Both the position numbers and the translations under genes were made by a program. Positions 32,809 to 40,784 of a stretch of 64,000 nt of DNA are shown in pieces (the first letter of the stretch is position 1; every line of letters begins with the position of its first letter). The notes under the pieces were generated by a model. It saw nothing but the letters and a program-made list of their open reading frames with translations. It was not told the origin of the DNA and searched no databases. Origin of the DNA: Leifsonia sp. 71-9 (lineage in GTDB: Bacteria > Actinomycetota > Actinomycetes > Actinomycetales > Microbacteriaceae); assembly GCF_001898805.1 (NCBI RefSeq), contig NZ_MKVJ01000020.1:158231-222230 (forward strand), read 5' to 3'.

Positions 32809-33279
32809 TCACGCCGTCGGCGCCGCCGGCGGGGTGGGGGCTGCCGGTGCCGCGGGAGCAGCCGGGGCGGCGTGTGCGCCCGCCGCGGGCTGGTGGCCGA
32901 GGGCGACAGACTTCAGGTGGTCGAACTCCGCCTGGTTGATGGTGCCCGCGTCGAGCAGGGCCTTGGCCTTGGCGATCTCGTCGGCCGGGCTCGCCGCCGC
33001 CACCTGACGGATGTACTGGTCCGTGGCCGACTGCACCTGGCGCGCCTCCTTCTGGCTGCGCTCCGCCATCCCGGGACCGCGCGCGATCAGGTAGACCAGC
33101 GCCGTGAGGAACGGCACGAAGATCAGGAAGAGGATCCACAGGGCCTTCCACCAGCCGTTGAGCTTGTGGTCGCGGAACAGGTCGCTGATGATCGAGAACA
33201 GCGCGAACAGGTACGCGATGAACGCGAAGCTCCAGAAGAAGAGCCAGATGATGTTCCAGAAGTTGTCCCAGAAAGACAT
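32809..33279 (-). CDS. SHOCT and PLDc_N domain membrane protein
   Basis: The protein is 156 residues after a very strong AAGGAGGGGAA site. Two N-terminal helices with W/F-rich sequence ('IIWLFFWSFAFIAYLFALFSI', 'KALWILFLIFVPFLTALVYLI') match the PLDc_N module. 'DEIAKAKALLDAGTINQAEFDHLKS' at about 99-123 is a SHOCT motif. The C terminus is Ala/Pro-rich. SHOCT modules mediate oligomerisation. It is the first gene of the SulP/AI-2E/GAP operon, 39 bases before SulP. Confidence 0.9.
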   Translation of the reverse strand: MSFWDNFWNIIWLFFWSFAFIAYLFALFSIISDLFRDHKLNGWWKALWILFLIFVPFLTALVYLIARGPGMAERSQKEARQVQSATDQYIRQVAAASPADEIAKAKALLDAGTINQAEFDHLKSVALGHQPAAGAHAAPAAPAAPAAPTPPAAPTA

Positions 33280-33354
33280 GTCGTTCCCCTCCTTGCCCGG
33301 GTCGGTCGTGACCCTGGGTGTGGCCTGAGAGTAACGCCGCGCGGGAGCGCGCGT

Positions 33355-33813
33355 CTAGAGCCGTGTGGCCCCGCGGCGTTCTGCGCGGCGGCGCGCATCC
33401 TCGTGCGCCTCGCGCACCAGGTCGAGCACGGCGCGGAGGGTGCGCTCGCCGGGGAGGACGACCGCGACCCAGCCGTACGGTCCGTACACCGGGTGGGGGA
33501 GGAGCACGTCGACGGCGGCGGGGTCGTGCGGCCCCTCCCCGACGAGGGCGGCGAGGCGATCGCGGCCGACGTGGATGTTGACCCGCCAGCGTCCGCCGCC
33601 GAGCCGGGAGAGGGTGTCCTCGGGGTAGTCCTTCGTCACGATGGTGGCGTACGGCTGCGTGTTCTGCGGGACCCGGCCGTCCGGGGCGAAATAGAAGAAG
33701 GAGTCGCCCCAGGCGAGCTCGGGGGAGCCGTCCCCCGACTCCGGCTGGAGCACGAGCGAGCCGTCCAGGCGGCGGACGGCGGCGACGATCCGGTCCATAC
33801 TGTGGGTGTCCAT
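33355..33813 (-). CDS. DUF6194 family protein
   Basis: A 152-residue soluble protein with the DUF6194 pattern: 'LAWGDSFFYFAPDGRVP', 'PYATIVTKDYPEDT' and 'GRWRVNIHVGRDRL', ending 'YGPYGWVAVVLPGERTLRAVLDLVREAH'. The length matches the family. Function unknown; the fold resembles luciferase-like MmcQ/YjbR binding proteins. It is only 37 bases from the divergent tandem-MerR gene, so control by that regulator is likely. Confidence 0.88.
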   Translation of the reverse strand: MDTHSMDRIVAAVRRLDGSLVLQPESGDGSPELAWGDSFFYFAPDGRVPQNTQPYATIVTKDYPEDTLSRLGGGRWRVNIHVGRDRLAALVGEGPHDPAAVDVLLPHPVYGPYGWVAVVLPGERTLRAVLDLVREAHEDARRRAERRGATRL

Positions 33814-33850
33814 GGTTCAAGTGTCCGATTGAAGTGCTTATGGAGGGTTC

Positions 33851-34549
33851 GTGACATCCATCGCCGCCGTCGCGACGGCCTCGGGCTACTCCCGCCAGCA
33901 GATCCGCGACCTCGAGCGGCTGGGCGTCATCCCGCCGGCGGAGCGCGGTCCGAACGGCTACCGGAGGTTCACCGCGACGCACGTCCGGGCGCTGCGGGTC
34001 TACCGCGCCGTCGCGGCCGCGGTCGGCCCGGTCGATGCGCGGCGCGTGCTGCGGGAGGCGTGGACCCTCCCGCTCGCCGAGGCTGCTGCGCTGCTCGGCG
34101 CGCTGCACGTCGGCCTCGCGCGGGAGCGGGAGCAGGCGCAGGCCGCACTCCACGCCCTGCGCTCGATCCGCGCGGAGGGGAGCGGCCGCCGACGGACCGA
34201 CGACGTCGCCCTCACCATCGCCGAGCTGGGCGACGCGCTCGGTGTGCGGGCCTCCACCCTCCGGTTCTGGGAGCAGGAGGGGCTCGTCTCCCCGGATCGC
34301 GTCACCTCGCGCGGAGCCAGGAGCTACCCGCCCGCCGCCGTGCGGGAGGCGCGGATCGTCGCGGCCCTGCGTGCCGCCGGCCACGGGATCCCCGCCGTCC
34401 GCTCCACCATCGACGCCGTCCGCGGGTCGGCGGACCTCGGGGACCCGGAACGGGCGCTCGCGCAGCGGATCGAGGCGCTCGCGCAGCGCACGCTGGCGCT
34501 GCTGGAGGCCGGTGCGGACGCCGCCGCGCTGCTCCGAGAGCGCGTCTAG
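33851..34549 (+). CDS. MerR-family regulator with two MerR domains
   Basis: The protein is 232 residues from GTG 33851, after GGAGGG. Residues 2-70 form one MerR HTH ('ATASGYSRQQIRDLERLGVIPPAERGPNGYRRF'). Residues 118-185 form a second, 'TIAELGDALGVRASTLRFWEQEGLVSPDR', followed by an effector-type coiled coil. Having two DNA-binding domains in one chain is uncommon and would allow binding as a pseudo-dimer. It is divergent to the DUF6194 gene. Confidence 0.9.
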   Translation: MTSIAAVATASGYSRQQIRDLERLGVIPPAERGPNGYRRFTATHVRALRVYRAVAAAVGPVDARRVLREAWTLPLAEAAALLGALHVGLAREREQAQAALHALRSIRAEGSGRRRTDDVALTIAELGDALGVRASTLRFWEQEGLVSPDRVTSRGARSYPPAAVREARIVAALRAAGHGIPAVRSTIDAVRGSADLGDPERALAQRIEALAQRTLALLEAGADAAALLRERV

Positions 34550-34618
34550 ACGGTCGCCGGAGGCCCGGCTAGCCTGCGGACTAGTTCGATCGCCGCCGGC
34601 AGGACGAGGGAGGGATCC

Positions 34619-36220
34619 ATGACGACCGCACCCTCCACCGTCCGGCGGCCCTGGCTGCTCCCGACGCTGGCGGGGTACCAGCGCGGTTGGCTCGGCCGCG
34701 ACATCGTCGCCGGGATCTCCGCGGGCGCGGTCGTCGTGCCGCAGGCGATGGCGTACGCGACCATCGCCAACCTCCCGGTCGAGGTCGGCCTGTACACCGC
34801 GATCGTGCCGATGCTCGTCTACGCGCTGCTCGGCGGCTCGCGCGCGATGAGCGTCTCCGCCACCTCCACCATCGCGACGCTGACCGCGACGACGCTCGTG
34901 TCGGTGGGCGTCGTCGCGAACTCGGACCAGATCCCGCGCGACCTCGTCACGCTGACGCTGCTGGTCGGCGCGATCCTGTTCGTCGCGAGGCTGCTCCGCC
35001 TCGGCTCGCTCGTCGAGATCATCAACCGCCCGACCCTCCTCGGCATCCAGGTCGGCGTCGGAGCCACGGTCGCGGTCGGTCAGCTGCCCAAGCTGCTCGG
35101 GGAGACGACCGCGCCGACGGGCGAGGGATTCGTCCGGTCGATCAACGCCGTCATCGCGGCCGTCCCGCAGGCGAATCCGTGGACGGCCCTGCTCGCGGTG
35201 TGCTCGATCGCGGCGCTGTTCCTGTTCAAACGTTTCCTGCCGCGGGTTCCCGGGCCGCTGATCGTCGTCGCCGCCGGCATCCTGCTCGTCGCCTTCGGCG
35301 GGGCGAAGGAGGCCGGCGTCGAGCTGATCGCGCCGGTCGGGCAGGCGTTCCCGCTCCCCGTGCTGCCCTCGTTCGATCACGTGTTCCAGCTCATCCCGGG
35401 CGCCCTCGCCATCGCCGTCATGGCCTTCCTCGAGACGGCCGCGGTGGCGCGCGGCATCCGCGACCTCGACGATCCCCGCATCGACAGCAACCGCGAGCTC
35501 TTCGCCATCGGCGTGGCCAACCTCGTCGGCGGCTGGTTCCAGGCCCTCCCTGCCGCGGGCGGTTTCTCCCAGAGCGCCGTGAACAAGGCCGCGGGGGCCC
35601 GGTCGCAGGTGGCGGCCATCGTCACGGTGGTGCTCGCCCTGCTGATCGGGCTGTTCCTCGGGCCCATGATCAGCCTCCTACCGCAGGCGACGCTCGCGGC
35701 ACTCGTGTTCGTGGCCGTCTTCGGCCTGATCGACGTGAAAGATCTGGCCCTGCTGTGGCGCATCAGCAAGCGCGACTTCACCATCGCAGCCGTCGTCACC
35801 ATCATCGGCTTGACGGCGGGACTGCTCGCGGCGGTCGCCGTCGGCGTCCTGTTCACGCTCGTCCTGGTCCTGGCCGCCATGAACAAGCCACGCATCCACG
35901 CGGAAGCCGCCGCCGACGGCCACATGGCCGTGACGCTGCTCGGCCCGCTCTACACGGCCAACGTCCTCGCAACCGAGCAGGCCGTCCTCGACGCCGCCGA
36001 CGCCGCCGCCCAGGTGGCGACGCTCCACGAACTCACGCTCGACTGCTCCACCCTCCAGGACATCTCGATCACCGTGATCCTGGCGTTCCGCGACCTCGAC
36101 CGTGAGCTCGCGGGCCGCGGAGTCCGGCTCCGCGTGCGCGGCCTGCCCTCCGCGGCGCGGGAGATCGCCGCGCGGACGCCGTGGTTCCAGGGGCTGGAGG
36201 CGGACGGGCGGGTGGTCTAG
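34619..36220 (+). CDS. SulP family inorganic anion transporter with STAS domain (second copy type)
   Basis: The protein is 533 residues from ATG 34619, after GGGAGGG. The SulP opening is 'VVVPQAMAYATIANLPVEVGLYTAIVPMLVYAL', followed by about twelve helices to residue 410 and a STAS domain with 'LHELTLDCSTLQDISITVILAFRDLDREL'. In the loop after helix 8, 'RELFAIGVANLVGGWFQALPAAGGFSQSAVN' is the family block. It lacks the long N terminus of the SulP at 31060 and is monocistronic. The anion is not predictable. Confidence 0.93.
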   Translation: MTTAPSTVRRPWLLPTLAGYQRGWLGRDIVAGISAGAVVVPQAMAYATIANLPVEVGLYTAIVPMLVYALLGGSRAMSVSATSTIATLTATTLVSVGVVANSDQIPRDLVTLTLLVGAILFVARLLRLGSLVEIINRPTLLGIQVGVGATVAVGQLPKLLGETTAPTGEGFVRSINAVIAAVPQANPWTALLAVCSIAALFLFKRFLPRVPGPLIVVAAGILLVAFGGAKEAGVELIAPVGQAFPLPVLPSFDHVFQLIPGALAIAVMAFLETAAVARGIRDLDDPRIDSNRELFAIGVANLVGGWFQALPAAGGFSQSAVNKAAGARSQVAAIVTVVLALLIGLFLGPMISLLPQATLAALVFVAVFGLIDVKDLALLWRISKRDFTIAAVVTIIGLTAGLLAAVAVGVLFTLVLVLAAMNKPRIHAEAAADGHMAVTLLGPLYTANVLATEQAVLDAADAAAQVATLHELTLDCSTLQDISITVILAFRDLDRELAGRGVRLRVRGLPSAAREIAARTPWFQGLEADGRVV

Positions 36221-36260
36221 GCGGGCGCGGGTGGGGCGAGCTCGGGTGGGGTCGTGCGGC

Positions 36261-36778
36261 CTAGTAGTCGATCTTGACGCATTCGCTGCTGATCTGGATC
36301 GTCATGTTGGTCAGGCTTGCGCTGAAGGAGAGGCCGGCTCGCATCTCGTCGGTGGAGACGGGGCCGATTTGGCGGACGTGGTATCCGAGGTCTTTCCAGT
36401 GGGCGCGGACCTTCTCGGTGACGGCGTCGGGGTCGAACGTTTCTGGATCGACGCGTTGTTGCACGAAGATCGAGTACTGCTCGGCGGTGGCGGGCATGTC
36501 ACAGGCACCCATCGCCCAACCCGAGCGGTTCTTAGGGTCGAATACGGTCGGGGTACTCCGCTGTCCAGCCATTCGCCGCCGACGAACTGTGCGAGGTCGC
36601 CGGTTTGAGCGAGGGTCTCGGTGAGGAGCTGGTCGACGGTCTTAGAGGAGAAGCCCTCGGGGTGGCTGAGGACGTCGCCGTCGCCAGGCATGGTCATGTT
36701 TCCTCCTAAGGATGCGCAGCCGCCAAGGGTCGCGGCGATCGTTACGGCGAGAATGGTTCGAATGGTGCGTGATGTCAT
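36261..36778 (-). pseudogene. frameshifted lipoprotein paralogue (immunity-like copy A)
   Basis: ATG 36778 opens a lipoprotein signal peptide with lipobox L-G-G-C (cysteine 21) and continues to 'FVGGEWLDSGVP'. The frame is then lost; the rest, 'TVFDPKNRSGWAMGACDMP' through 'ISSECVKIDY', is in the next frame to the stop at 36261. Comparison with the intact paralogue at 36972-37520 (GEWLDTGVPPRVFDPRNR) shows that one base is missing in the GGGG run at 36550-36553. Either a recent inactivating deletion or a homopolymer sequencing error explains it. Confidence 0.8.
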
Positions 36779-36951
36779 CGCCGTTTGGCGCCTTCTCCGG
36801 GTGCGGTGGCTCCGCCGTCGATTTGCCGTCGAGGCCGAGGCCGCGGGAGACGCGAGCGGCATTGTGCAGGGCCTCGGTCGCGTCGTCCGGTAACTCTGGC
36901 CCCTACTCGCTTGCGGAGCCTCCGTATACGGTCGGACTGTGCCCGTCGGTA
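36775..36951 (-). pseudogene. duplicated 3' remnant of the DUF1023 hydrolase gene
   Basis: Read on the minus strand, the stretch aligns with the last 60 or so codons of the 671-residue hydrolase, from the TDGH block to the stop. It keeps 'EALHNAA', 'GLGLDGK' and, after a one-base deletion in an A run, 'GGATAPGEGAKRR' against GGATRPGEGAKRR in the intact gene. An in-frame TAG is also present. The end overlaps the next ATG by ATGA exactly as in the intact hydrolase-lipoprotein junction, so the block was copied together with the lipoprotein gene. Confidence 0.75.
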
Positions 36952-36971
36952 CACTCAAGCATCCTTCTGAC

Positions 36972-37520
36972 TCAATCCCATGAGACGCATTCGCTGTACA
37001 CGAGTATGTCCATGGCTTTGGTACTCGCGCTGAAGGAAAGTCCGGAATTGTTGTGGAGCGCGACGTTGATGGAGCGGAGACCATCCGCATCGGCTGTCGC
37101 AGGACCGATCTGGCGGATCTGAGAGCCGAAGCCCTCCCAACTCGCGCGGACCTTTTCAGTCATGGCGTCGGGGTCTAGGTCGGTCTCGGGGCCGGCGAGT
37201 TGTTGGACGTGGATGGTGAATTGCGCCAGGGCCGACGACACGTCGCAGGCTCCCAGCGCCCAGCCCGTCCTATTGCGCGGGTCAAAGACTCTGGGTGGGA
37301 CGCCGGTGTCCAACCATTCGCCGCCGAGGAGTTCGACCATCTCGTTAGTCTGCATAAGCGCTTCGTCGAGTAAATGGCTTTCCGGTTTCGAAGCGCTGGC
37401 CGACGGGGAAGGGCTGTCGTCATGGGGATCTGTCATGGTACCTCCTTGTGGAGTGCAACCGGCCAGCAGGGTAGCAATAAGGGTTGCAGTGAGAGTGGTT
37501 CGGATCCTGCGCGCTGTCAT
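36972..37520 (-). CDS. lipoprotein (putative immunity protein, copy B, intact)
   Basis: The protein is 182 residues, overlapping the hydrolase stop by ATGA. The signal peptide has lipobox L-A-G-C (cysteine 22). A Ser/Pro/Asp linker follows. The folded part holds 'LLGGEWLDTGVPPRVFDPRNR' (split here at 21 residues by family block), 'ALGACDVSSALAQFTIHVQQL' and an end at 'YSECVSWD'; two or three cysteines outside the membrane could form a disulfide. No confirmed family; its layout recalls LppA-like actinobacterial lipoproteins. Coupling to a secreted-type hydrolase and duplication beside it suggest immunity or chaperone function (inference). Confidence 0.78.
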   Translation of the reverse strand: MTARRIRTTLTATLIATLLAGCTPQGGTMTDPHDDSPSPSASASKPESHLLDEALMQTNEMVELLGGEWLDTGVPPRVFDPRNRTGWALGACDVSSALAQFTIHVQQLAGPETDLDPDAMTEKVRASWEGFGSQIRQIGPATADADGLRSINVALHNNSGLSFSASTKAMDILVYSECVSWD

Positions 37521-39532
37521 CGCCGCTTCGCGCCTTCTCCGGGACGGGTGGCTCCGCCATTGATCTTGTTGTCGAGGCCGAGGGATGCCGCGGCCGCGTT
37601 GTGTACAGCTTCGGTGCCCTTATTGAGGTAACCATGGCCGCCTGAGGCGTGCGGTTCGGTGAGGGTGCCGTTGTCTTTGCCGTATCCGAGTGTGTCGTGT
37701 CCGTCGGTAGGGGCGAGGCCCTCCGATGGGTCGCCTTCGGAGGAGAACCCCCGAGCGCCGAATTGTGCCTCTCGCGGGTCTGCGCGGCCGGAGAAGTCGC
37801 GTCCCATCCAGGCCACACCGTCGCGGGAGGACTCGCTTGCGTAGACGTGCTGTCCGCCGCCATCCACGTGCAGGTCTTTCACCCCGCGGATATCGCTTTC
37901 GATGCCGGCCGAGGCCAGGAACACCACGGATTGGACGTTGTGGTTGATATCGCTGACGGCATTGCCGACCACGGTGGTGCCGTAAGAGTGCCCGATGACC
38001 GCGGTAAACGGGTCAGAGTTTCCTCCGAGGATGCTGCTGGCCGCCCATTGACCGTCTAGTTCGCGGGTCAACCGGGCGGCACCTGCGCGGGCGAAGTCGC
38101 CGTGGAGTACCGAACCCATGTCGGGTGGGGCGTACCCGATCCATGCCACGACCATGTGGGCCACACCGGGTTCTGTCAAGAATTGCTCGTTGAACACATT
38201 CAGTGCACCATTGGTCCAACCTGCGAGGCGGTCGGGCTCTCCGAGCGCACTGTTCATGCCGGGAACCATCCACGTGACTTTCCCGTCCTTCTCGGCCCTC
38301 GTGTCGCCGACCGCGACCCCGGCCAAGGGTGGGTCGTTGTGAAGGTGATAGGAGAGCAGCCCTCGCGGTGGTGTCAGCTGTTTGGCGAGTTGCTCGTAGT
38401 CCAACAGCGGTCCCGAGAGCTTGTTGACGCCGAGCGCCTTCAGGATGTCCTGCAGGACGATGCCTTGCGGTGAGTCGGGGCTGATGGTGGGGTCGGCGAG
38501 ATCGCGGGTGAATTGGATCATGTTGGCGTGGATGCGGGTGTCGGCGTCCAGGCCGGGGAGGTTGCCGATGATGGTGGGGACGGCTTGGCACCACTGTTCC
38601 CGCTGTTCCGGGGAGAGCTTCTTCCACCAGGTGGCCACGGCTTCGGCTTCCGGCGGGTTGTCCCAGAACTGTTGCATCAGCCCGGGGTTCTCGGCCAGGA
38701 GTGCGGCGAACTGGTCGGGGCTGAGGGTGCCCAGCAGGTCGATCGACCCGGAGGTGGTGGCATCCAGACGGGTGAGGGTCGTGAAGGTGGTGGTGAACCG
38801 GGCCGATTCCCATTCGGCGGTGTCGCGGAGAGCTCCGTGCAGGGTGGCTTCCATCTCGCGGGCGAAGAGGTCTTCGGCGGTGTGGAATTCGTTCTGCGCG
38901 GTGCGGGCGCGGGAGCGCGCGTCGTCCAAGCGTTGCTGGGCGTCGTCCAGGTGGACGCGGGCGACCATCAGGTCCGCCTCGATGTCCCCGGCGCGACGGC
39001 GTAACGACGCCGTCGCCTCCGCGGCGACCACCTGGTCGCGGGGGGAGGCCGATGGGGAGCTGTGCTGCTGGGTCAGCAGCAGTCCGAGCAGGGCGGCATG
39101 GTCGGCGGTGAGCGTGCCGACCAATGCCTGCGCCCGTTCCAGGTCTTCCTGCGCCTCCACCGCCGACTCCAACGCCAGATCGGCGGCGGACTGGGCCGAC
39201 TGCATCGCCCCCGCCCACCGGTGTGAGGCGTCCGCCGCCGCCTGGTGCTGCTCTGCCGCGGTCTGGGCTGCCTGCGCCAGCCGCAGCAGGCGGTCCCGGA
39301 AGGCGTCCGCCGCGATCCCGGACCACGCCGGGGCCGCGAGCATCCCCTGCGCCTGGAGCATCCGCTGCCTTTTCCCGTGCAGCCCCTCGGCCAACGAACG
39401 TAACTCGTAGATCAGTTCCTGCACCGCCTCCTGCTCGCCCGGGGTCGGGTCCTCCTCGAACAGAACCGGTGACCAGTCCCGGTACTCAGAACGCACGAAC
39501 GTCCACCGCGAATGCGTCCGCGTCAGCGGCAT
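37517..39532 (-). CDS. WXG-like/DUF1023 alpha/beta hydrolase, putative ESX-type effector
   Basis: A 671-residue protein. The first 200 residues are helical, with a WXG100-like turn 'APAWSGIAADAFRDRL' near 67-82 and long coiled coils to about 240. The region 390-640 is a DUF1023 hydrolase: 'KVTWMVPGMNSAL', nucleophile elbow 'AVIGHSYGTTVVG' (Ser about 516), 'VFLASAGIE', and His in 'ASGGHGYLNKG'. No signal peptide, as expected for type VII cargo. It overlaps the 94-residue partner gene by 47 bases and the lipoprotein by four. Base and codon use are less GC-extreme than neighbours, pointing to transfer. Confidence 0.88.
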   Translation of the reverse strand: MPLTRTHSRWTFVRSEYRDWSPVLFEEDPTPGEQEAVQELIYELRSLAEGLHGKRQRMLQAQGMLAAPAWSGIAADAFRDRLLRLAQAAQTAAEQHQAAADASHRWAGAMQSAQSAADLALESAVEAQEDLERAQALVGTLTADHAALLGLLLTQQHSSPSASPRDQVVAAEATASLRRRAGDIEADLMVARVHLDDAQQRLDDARSRARTAQNEFHTAEDLFAREMEATLHGALRDTAEWESARFTTTFTTLTRLDATTSGSIDLLGTLSPDQFAALLAENPGLMQQFWDNPPEAEAVATWWKKLSPEQREQWCQAVPTIIGNLPGLDADTRIHANMIQFTRDLADPTISPDSPQGIVLQDILKALGVNKLSGPLLDYEQLAKQLTPPRGLLSYHLHNDPPLAGVAVGDTRAEKDGKVTWMVPGMNSALGEPDRLAGWTNGALNVFNEQFLTEPGVAHMVVAWIGYAPPDMGSVLHGDFARAGAARLTRELDGQWAASSILGGNSDPFTAVIGHSYGTTVVGNAVSDINHNVQSVVFLASAGIESDIRGVKDLHVDGGGQHVYASESSRDGVAWMGRDFSGRADPREAQFGARGFSSEGDPSEGLAPTDGHDTLGYGKDNGTLTEPHASGGHGYLNKGTEAVHNAAAASLGLDNKINGGATRPGEGAKRR

Positions 39533-39770
39533 CCCGGCCCTCGAACACGTCCGCCGCGGAACCCAGCAGTCGTGCCAACGCGTCCAGACCCACGCTCACC
39601 GTCGACCGGCCCGGACCCCAGTACGACTCGAACCGATCCACCGTGCTCACCGCACGCCCGCCCCCGAACCGACCGGCCGTCACCTTCGGATCGGTGCCCC
39701 GGCCATCAGGCGTCAATTCACTGCGCGCCTCCCGCAGCATCGCGGTGTCGACCGCGACCACTCCACCCAT
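39486..39770 (-). CDS. small WXG-like partner protein
   Basis: The protein is 94 residues from ATG 39770, with a GGGGA site. 'FESYWGPGRSTVSVGLDALARLLGSAADVFEGRDAADADAF' shows a W-G turn followed by a regular helix and acidic C terminus, as in small ESX/WXG100 proteins, though shorter in its first helix. It overlaps the hydrolase gene by 47 bases and leads the operon. It could be the co-secreted or targeting partner of the hydrolase. Family assignment is tentative. Confidence 0.68.
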   Translation of the reverse strand: MGGVVAVDTAMLREARSELTPDGRGTDPKVTAGRFGGGRAVSTVDRFESYWGPGRSTVSVGLDALARLLGSAADVFEGRDAADADAFAVDVRAF

Positions 39771-39797
39771 ACCATCCCCGAATCCTCAATGAGAAAT

Positions 39798-39827
39798 ACG
39801 ATATCGATGTCCAGGATGGAAAATCAA
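39798..39827 (-). promoter_or_regulatory. promoter of the hydrolase-lipoprotein operon
   Basis: On the minus strand TTGATT (39822-39827) as -35 and TATCGT (39798-39803) as -10 are separated by 18 bases and lie 28 bases before ATG 39770. The surrounding 39771-39856 stretch is the most AT-rich of this part of the window. Confidence 0.5.
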
Positions 39828-39856
39828 ACGAGGTGTGCGGATATCACGCTCAAGGA

Positions 39857-40783
39857 TTAGGCGCGGCAGGCGGCTCCAGCCCACTCCAGCACCCGCAGCG
39901 CCCGGAGGGTCTGCCACCGGCTGGGCTCGCCGACCCGCTCCATCGTGATGGTCGTTCTGCCGGGGATGACGGCCTCCAGCGTCCAACGGCCGTCCGCGCC
40001 GCGCTTGCTCTCGACGAGCGCGACGGCCTCCGCGACCCGCTCGTCGGCGGGCGCGCCGGCCGCGCGCAGGTGGTCGAGCCCGCGGAGCACGTCGTAGCGC
40101 CAGTAGGTCGGGAAACGGAAGGTCAGCCAGTCCTCGTCGATCAGGGAGCCGTCGCTCTTGCGTCGCAGCAAGCCGCGCTCCAGCAGGTATGTGTGTCCGC
40201 GGGCGAGCTCCGCCGAGACGTCGGTCGGGCCACCGGCGTCGCGGTAGGCGGCGAGCCCCTCCAGCGCGCAGATCGTCGAGTGGAACGAGGACGGCGCGGT
40301 GCGGTCCTCGGAGTAGCAGTTCCAGCCGCCGTCGTCGTGCTGATCGGCGAGCAGGAGGCCGACGATCCGTTCGCTGGGGGAGCCGAAGGCCGCGCCCGCG
40401 ATCAGCACGCGGCCGTTGATGCAGGGCTCGACCTCGCCCTCGAAGAACGGGCTGTGGCCCCACTCCTCACCCCAGTCGACGTTCTCGCGCACGCGCTGCA
40501 GCGCAGCCGACATCCGCGGAGCGTCCGGCTCGGCGCCGAGCGTTGCGAGGAGGAGCAGGGTGTCGTCGGTCGCATCCCAGTCCTCGGGCTTCCACACCGC
40601 GCCGCCCCAGGTTCCAGCAGCGTCCTGGGCGTCCAGCAGGGCCGCACCCCAGCCCTCGGACTCGACGGCGGCGCGGTCGGCCGCCCACGCCCGAGCGGGC
40701 TCGTGCAGGAGGTCGCGCCGGGTCTGCCAGCGGATCGAGGGATCGCCGTCGAGGAGCCACGCGGTCACGTCCACGGCGCACAC
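39857..40783 (-). CDS. prenyltransferase/squalene-cyclase-like protein
   Basis: The protein is 308 residues, GTG 40783 (GTG 40771 is an alternative). The sequence has the alpha/alpha-toroid pattern with repeated QW-like turns: 'DAAGTWGGAVWKPEDWDATDDTLLLLATLG', 'DQHDDGGWNCYSEDR' and 'KRGADGRWTLEAVIPG'. 'RWQTRRDLL' at the N terminus is typical of the actinobacterial members. No DxDD cyclase motif is seen, so it is probably a structural relative without cyclase activity. Its start lies 1 base after the stop of the XRE regulator, so both are one operon. Confidence 0.82.
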   Translation of the reverse strand: MCAVDVTAWLLDGDPSIRWQTRRDLLHEPARAWAADRAAVESEGWGAALLDAQDAAGTWGGAVWKPEDWDATDDTLLLLATLGAEPDAPRMSAALQRVRENVDWGEEWGHSPFFEGEVEPCINGRVLIAGAAFGSPSERIVGLLLADQHDDGGWNCYSEDRTAPSSFHSTICALEGLAAYRDAGGPTDVSAELARGHTYLLERGLLRRKSDGSLIDEDWLTFRFPTYWRYDVLRGLDHLRAAGAPADERVAEAVALVESKRGADGRWTLEAVIPGRTTITMERVGEPSRWQTLRALRVLEWAGAACRA

Positions 40784-40784
40784 G

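Noticed and set aside
36261-39850. Prophage or integrated plasmid fragment
   Set aside because: Base use differs from the neighbours but no integrase, attachment repeat, tRNA edge, capsid or replication gene was found.
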